From the NCBI GenBank assembly GCA_001779535.1, contig MFKJ01000003.1, positions 1 to 36,546 of the forward strand: DNA of 36,546 bases. Reading direction: 5' to 3'. Of this stretch, positions 36,386 to 36,546 are shown in pieces. Each line of letters begins with the position of its first letter. Positions within the stretch are counted from its first letter, which is position 1. The notes under the pieces were generated by a model, which was not told the origin of the DNA, did not search any database, and saw nothing but the letters and a program-made list of their open reading frames with translations. The translations under genes were made by a program, and so were the position numbers. The stretch is from Candidatus Jorgensenbacteria bacterium RIFCSPHIGHO2_02_FULL_45_20 (GTDB lineage: Bacteria > Patescibacteriota > Minisyncoccia > UBA6257 > GWB1-50-10).

Positions 36386-36446
36386 CTATAAATAAATTGC
36401 CAAAAAATACATTAAGGAAAAGAAATTTCTGGCTACATCACATAAC
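36386..36446. repeat. Right inverted repeat of the 74-aa ORF cassette
   Basis: AAATAAATTGCCAAAAAAT...AAAGAAATTTCTGGCTACATCACATAAC. Confidence 0.88.
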
Positions 36447-36483
36447 AGCGTGTATCTGGATACGGAAAATTGGCGCAAAAATC

Positions 36484-36509
36484 AAAAACCCCGATGCAGA
36501 GCATCGAGG
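36484..36509 (-). terminator. Terminator for a minus-strand gene outside the window
   Basis: Minus strand: CCTCGATGC-TCT-GCATCGGGG followed by TTTTTGATTTTT (one stem mismatch). Confidence 0.55.
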
Positions 36510-36546
36510 TATGATCTCTTCGTTTAGAGTAAATCGAATAGAGTAG

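Noticed and set aside
36440-36546. A complete attC site after the 74-aa cassette
   Set aside because: Only the left box ACATAAC and a short GTATC-tg-GATAC hairpin are visible; no matching right half occurs before the window ends.
1-36546. CRISPR array, tRNA or rRNA genes, transposase/IS elements
   Set aside because: No regularly spaced 20-40 bp repeats, cloverleaf candidates, rRNA-like segments or transposase/integrase motifs were recognised by eye; a tool scan (tRNAscan-SE, Infernal, ISfinder) would be needed to exclude them.

Overview
The window looks like a compact chromosome segment of a Patescibacteria/CPR (Parcubacteria-like) bacterium. That lineage call is an inference from gene content and divergent core genes, not from a database search. 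Positions 1 to ~32.3 kb hold densely packed core genes: DEDD exonuclease, glyA, folD, recA, a RodZ-like HTH protein, ftsK, yraN, nusA, hppA, a GreA-like factor, hsp20, prsW, valS, tsaD, a GT2 glycosyltransferase, recO, a large surface protein, glyS, an M16 peptidase, an AI-2E transporter, metG, tatD, leuS and a lamin-tail-like protein. Positions ~32.3-36.5 kb look like an accessory region of lower GC. The strongest observations are: (1) an array of gene cassettes at 34.1-36.45 kb whose junctions resemble integron attC sites, where two cassettes start G|TTNNNN and end with the exact complement NNNNAA|C, and each also has long gene-flanking inverted repeats; (2) a leucyl-tRNA synthetase with a complete Nudix box inserted in its CP1 editing region; (3) an XRE-type HTH fused to a SET methyltransferase domain with a post-SET Cys motif; (4) two perfect parS palindromes in a 77-bp tandem repeat next to inverted perfect DnaA boxes, between divergent ftsK and yraN (candidate oriC/centromere). 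I found no tRNA, rRNA, CRISPR array, transposase or integrase gene in the window.
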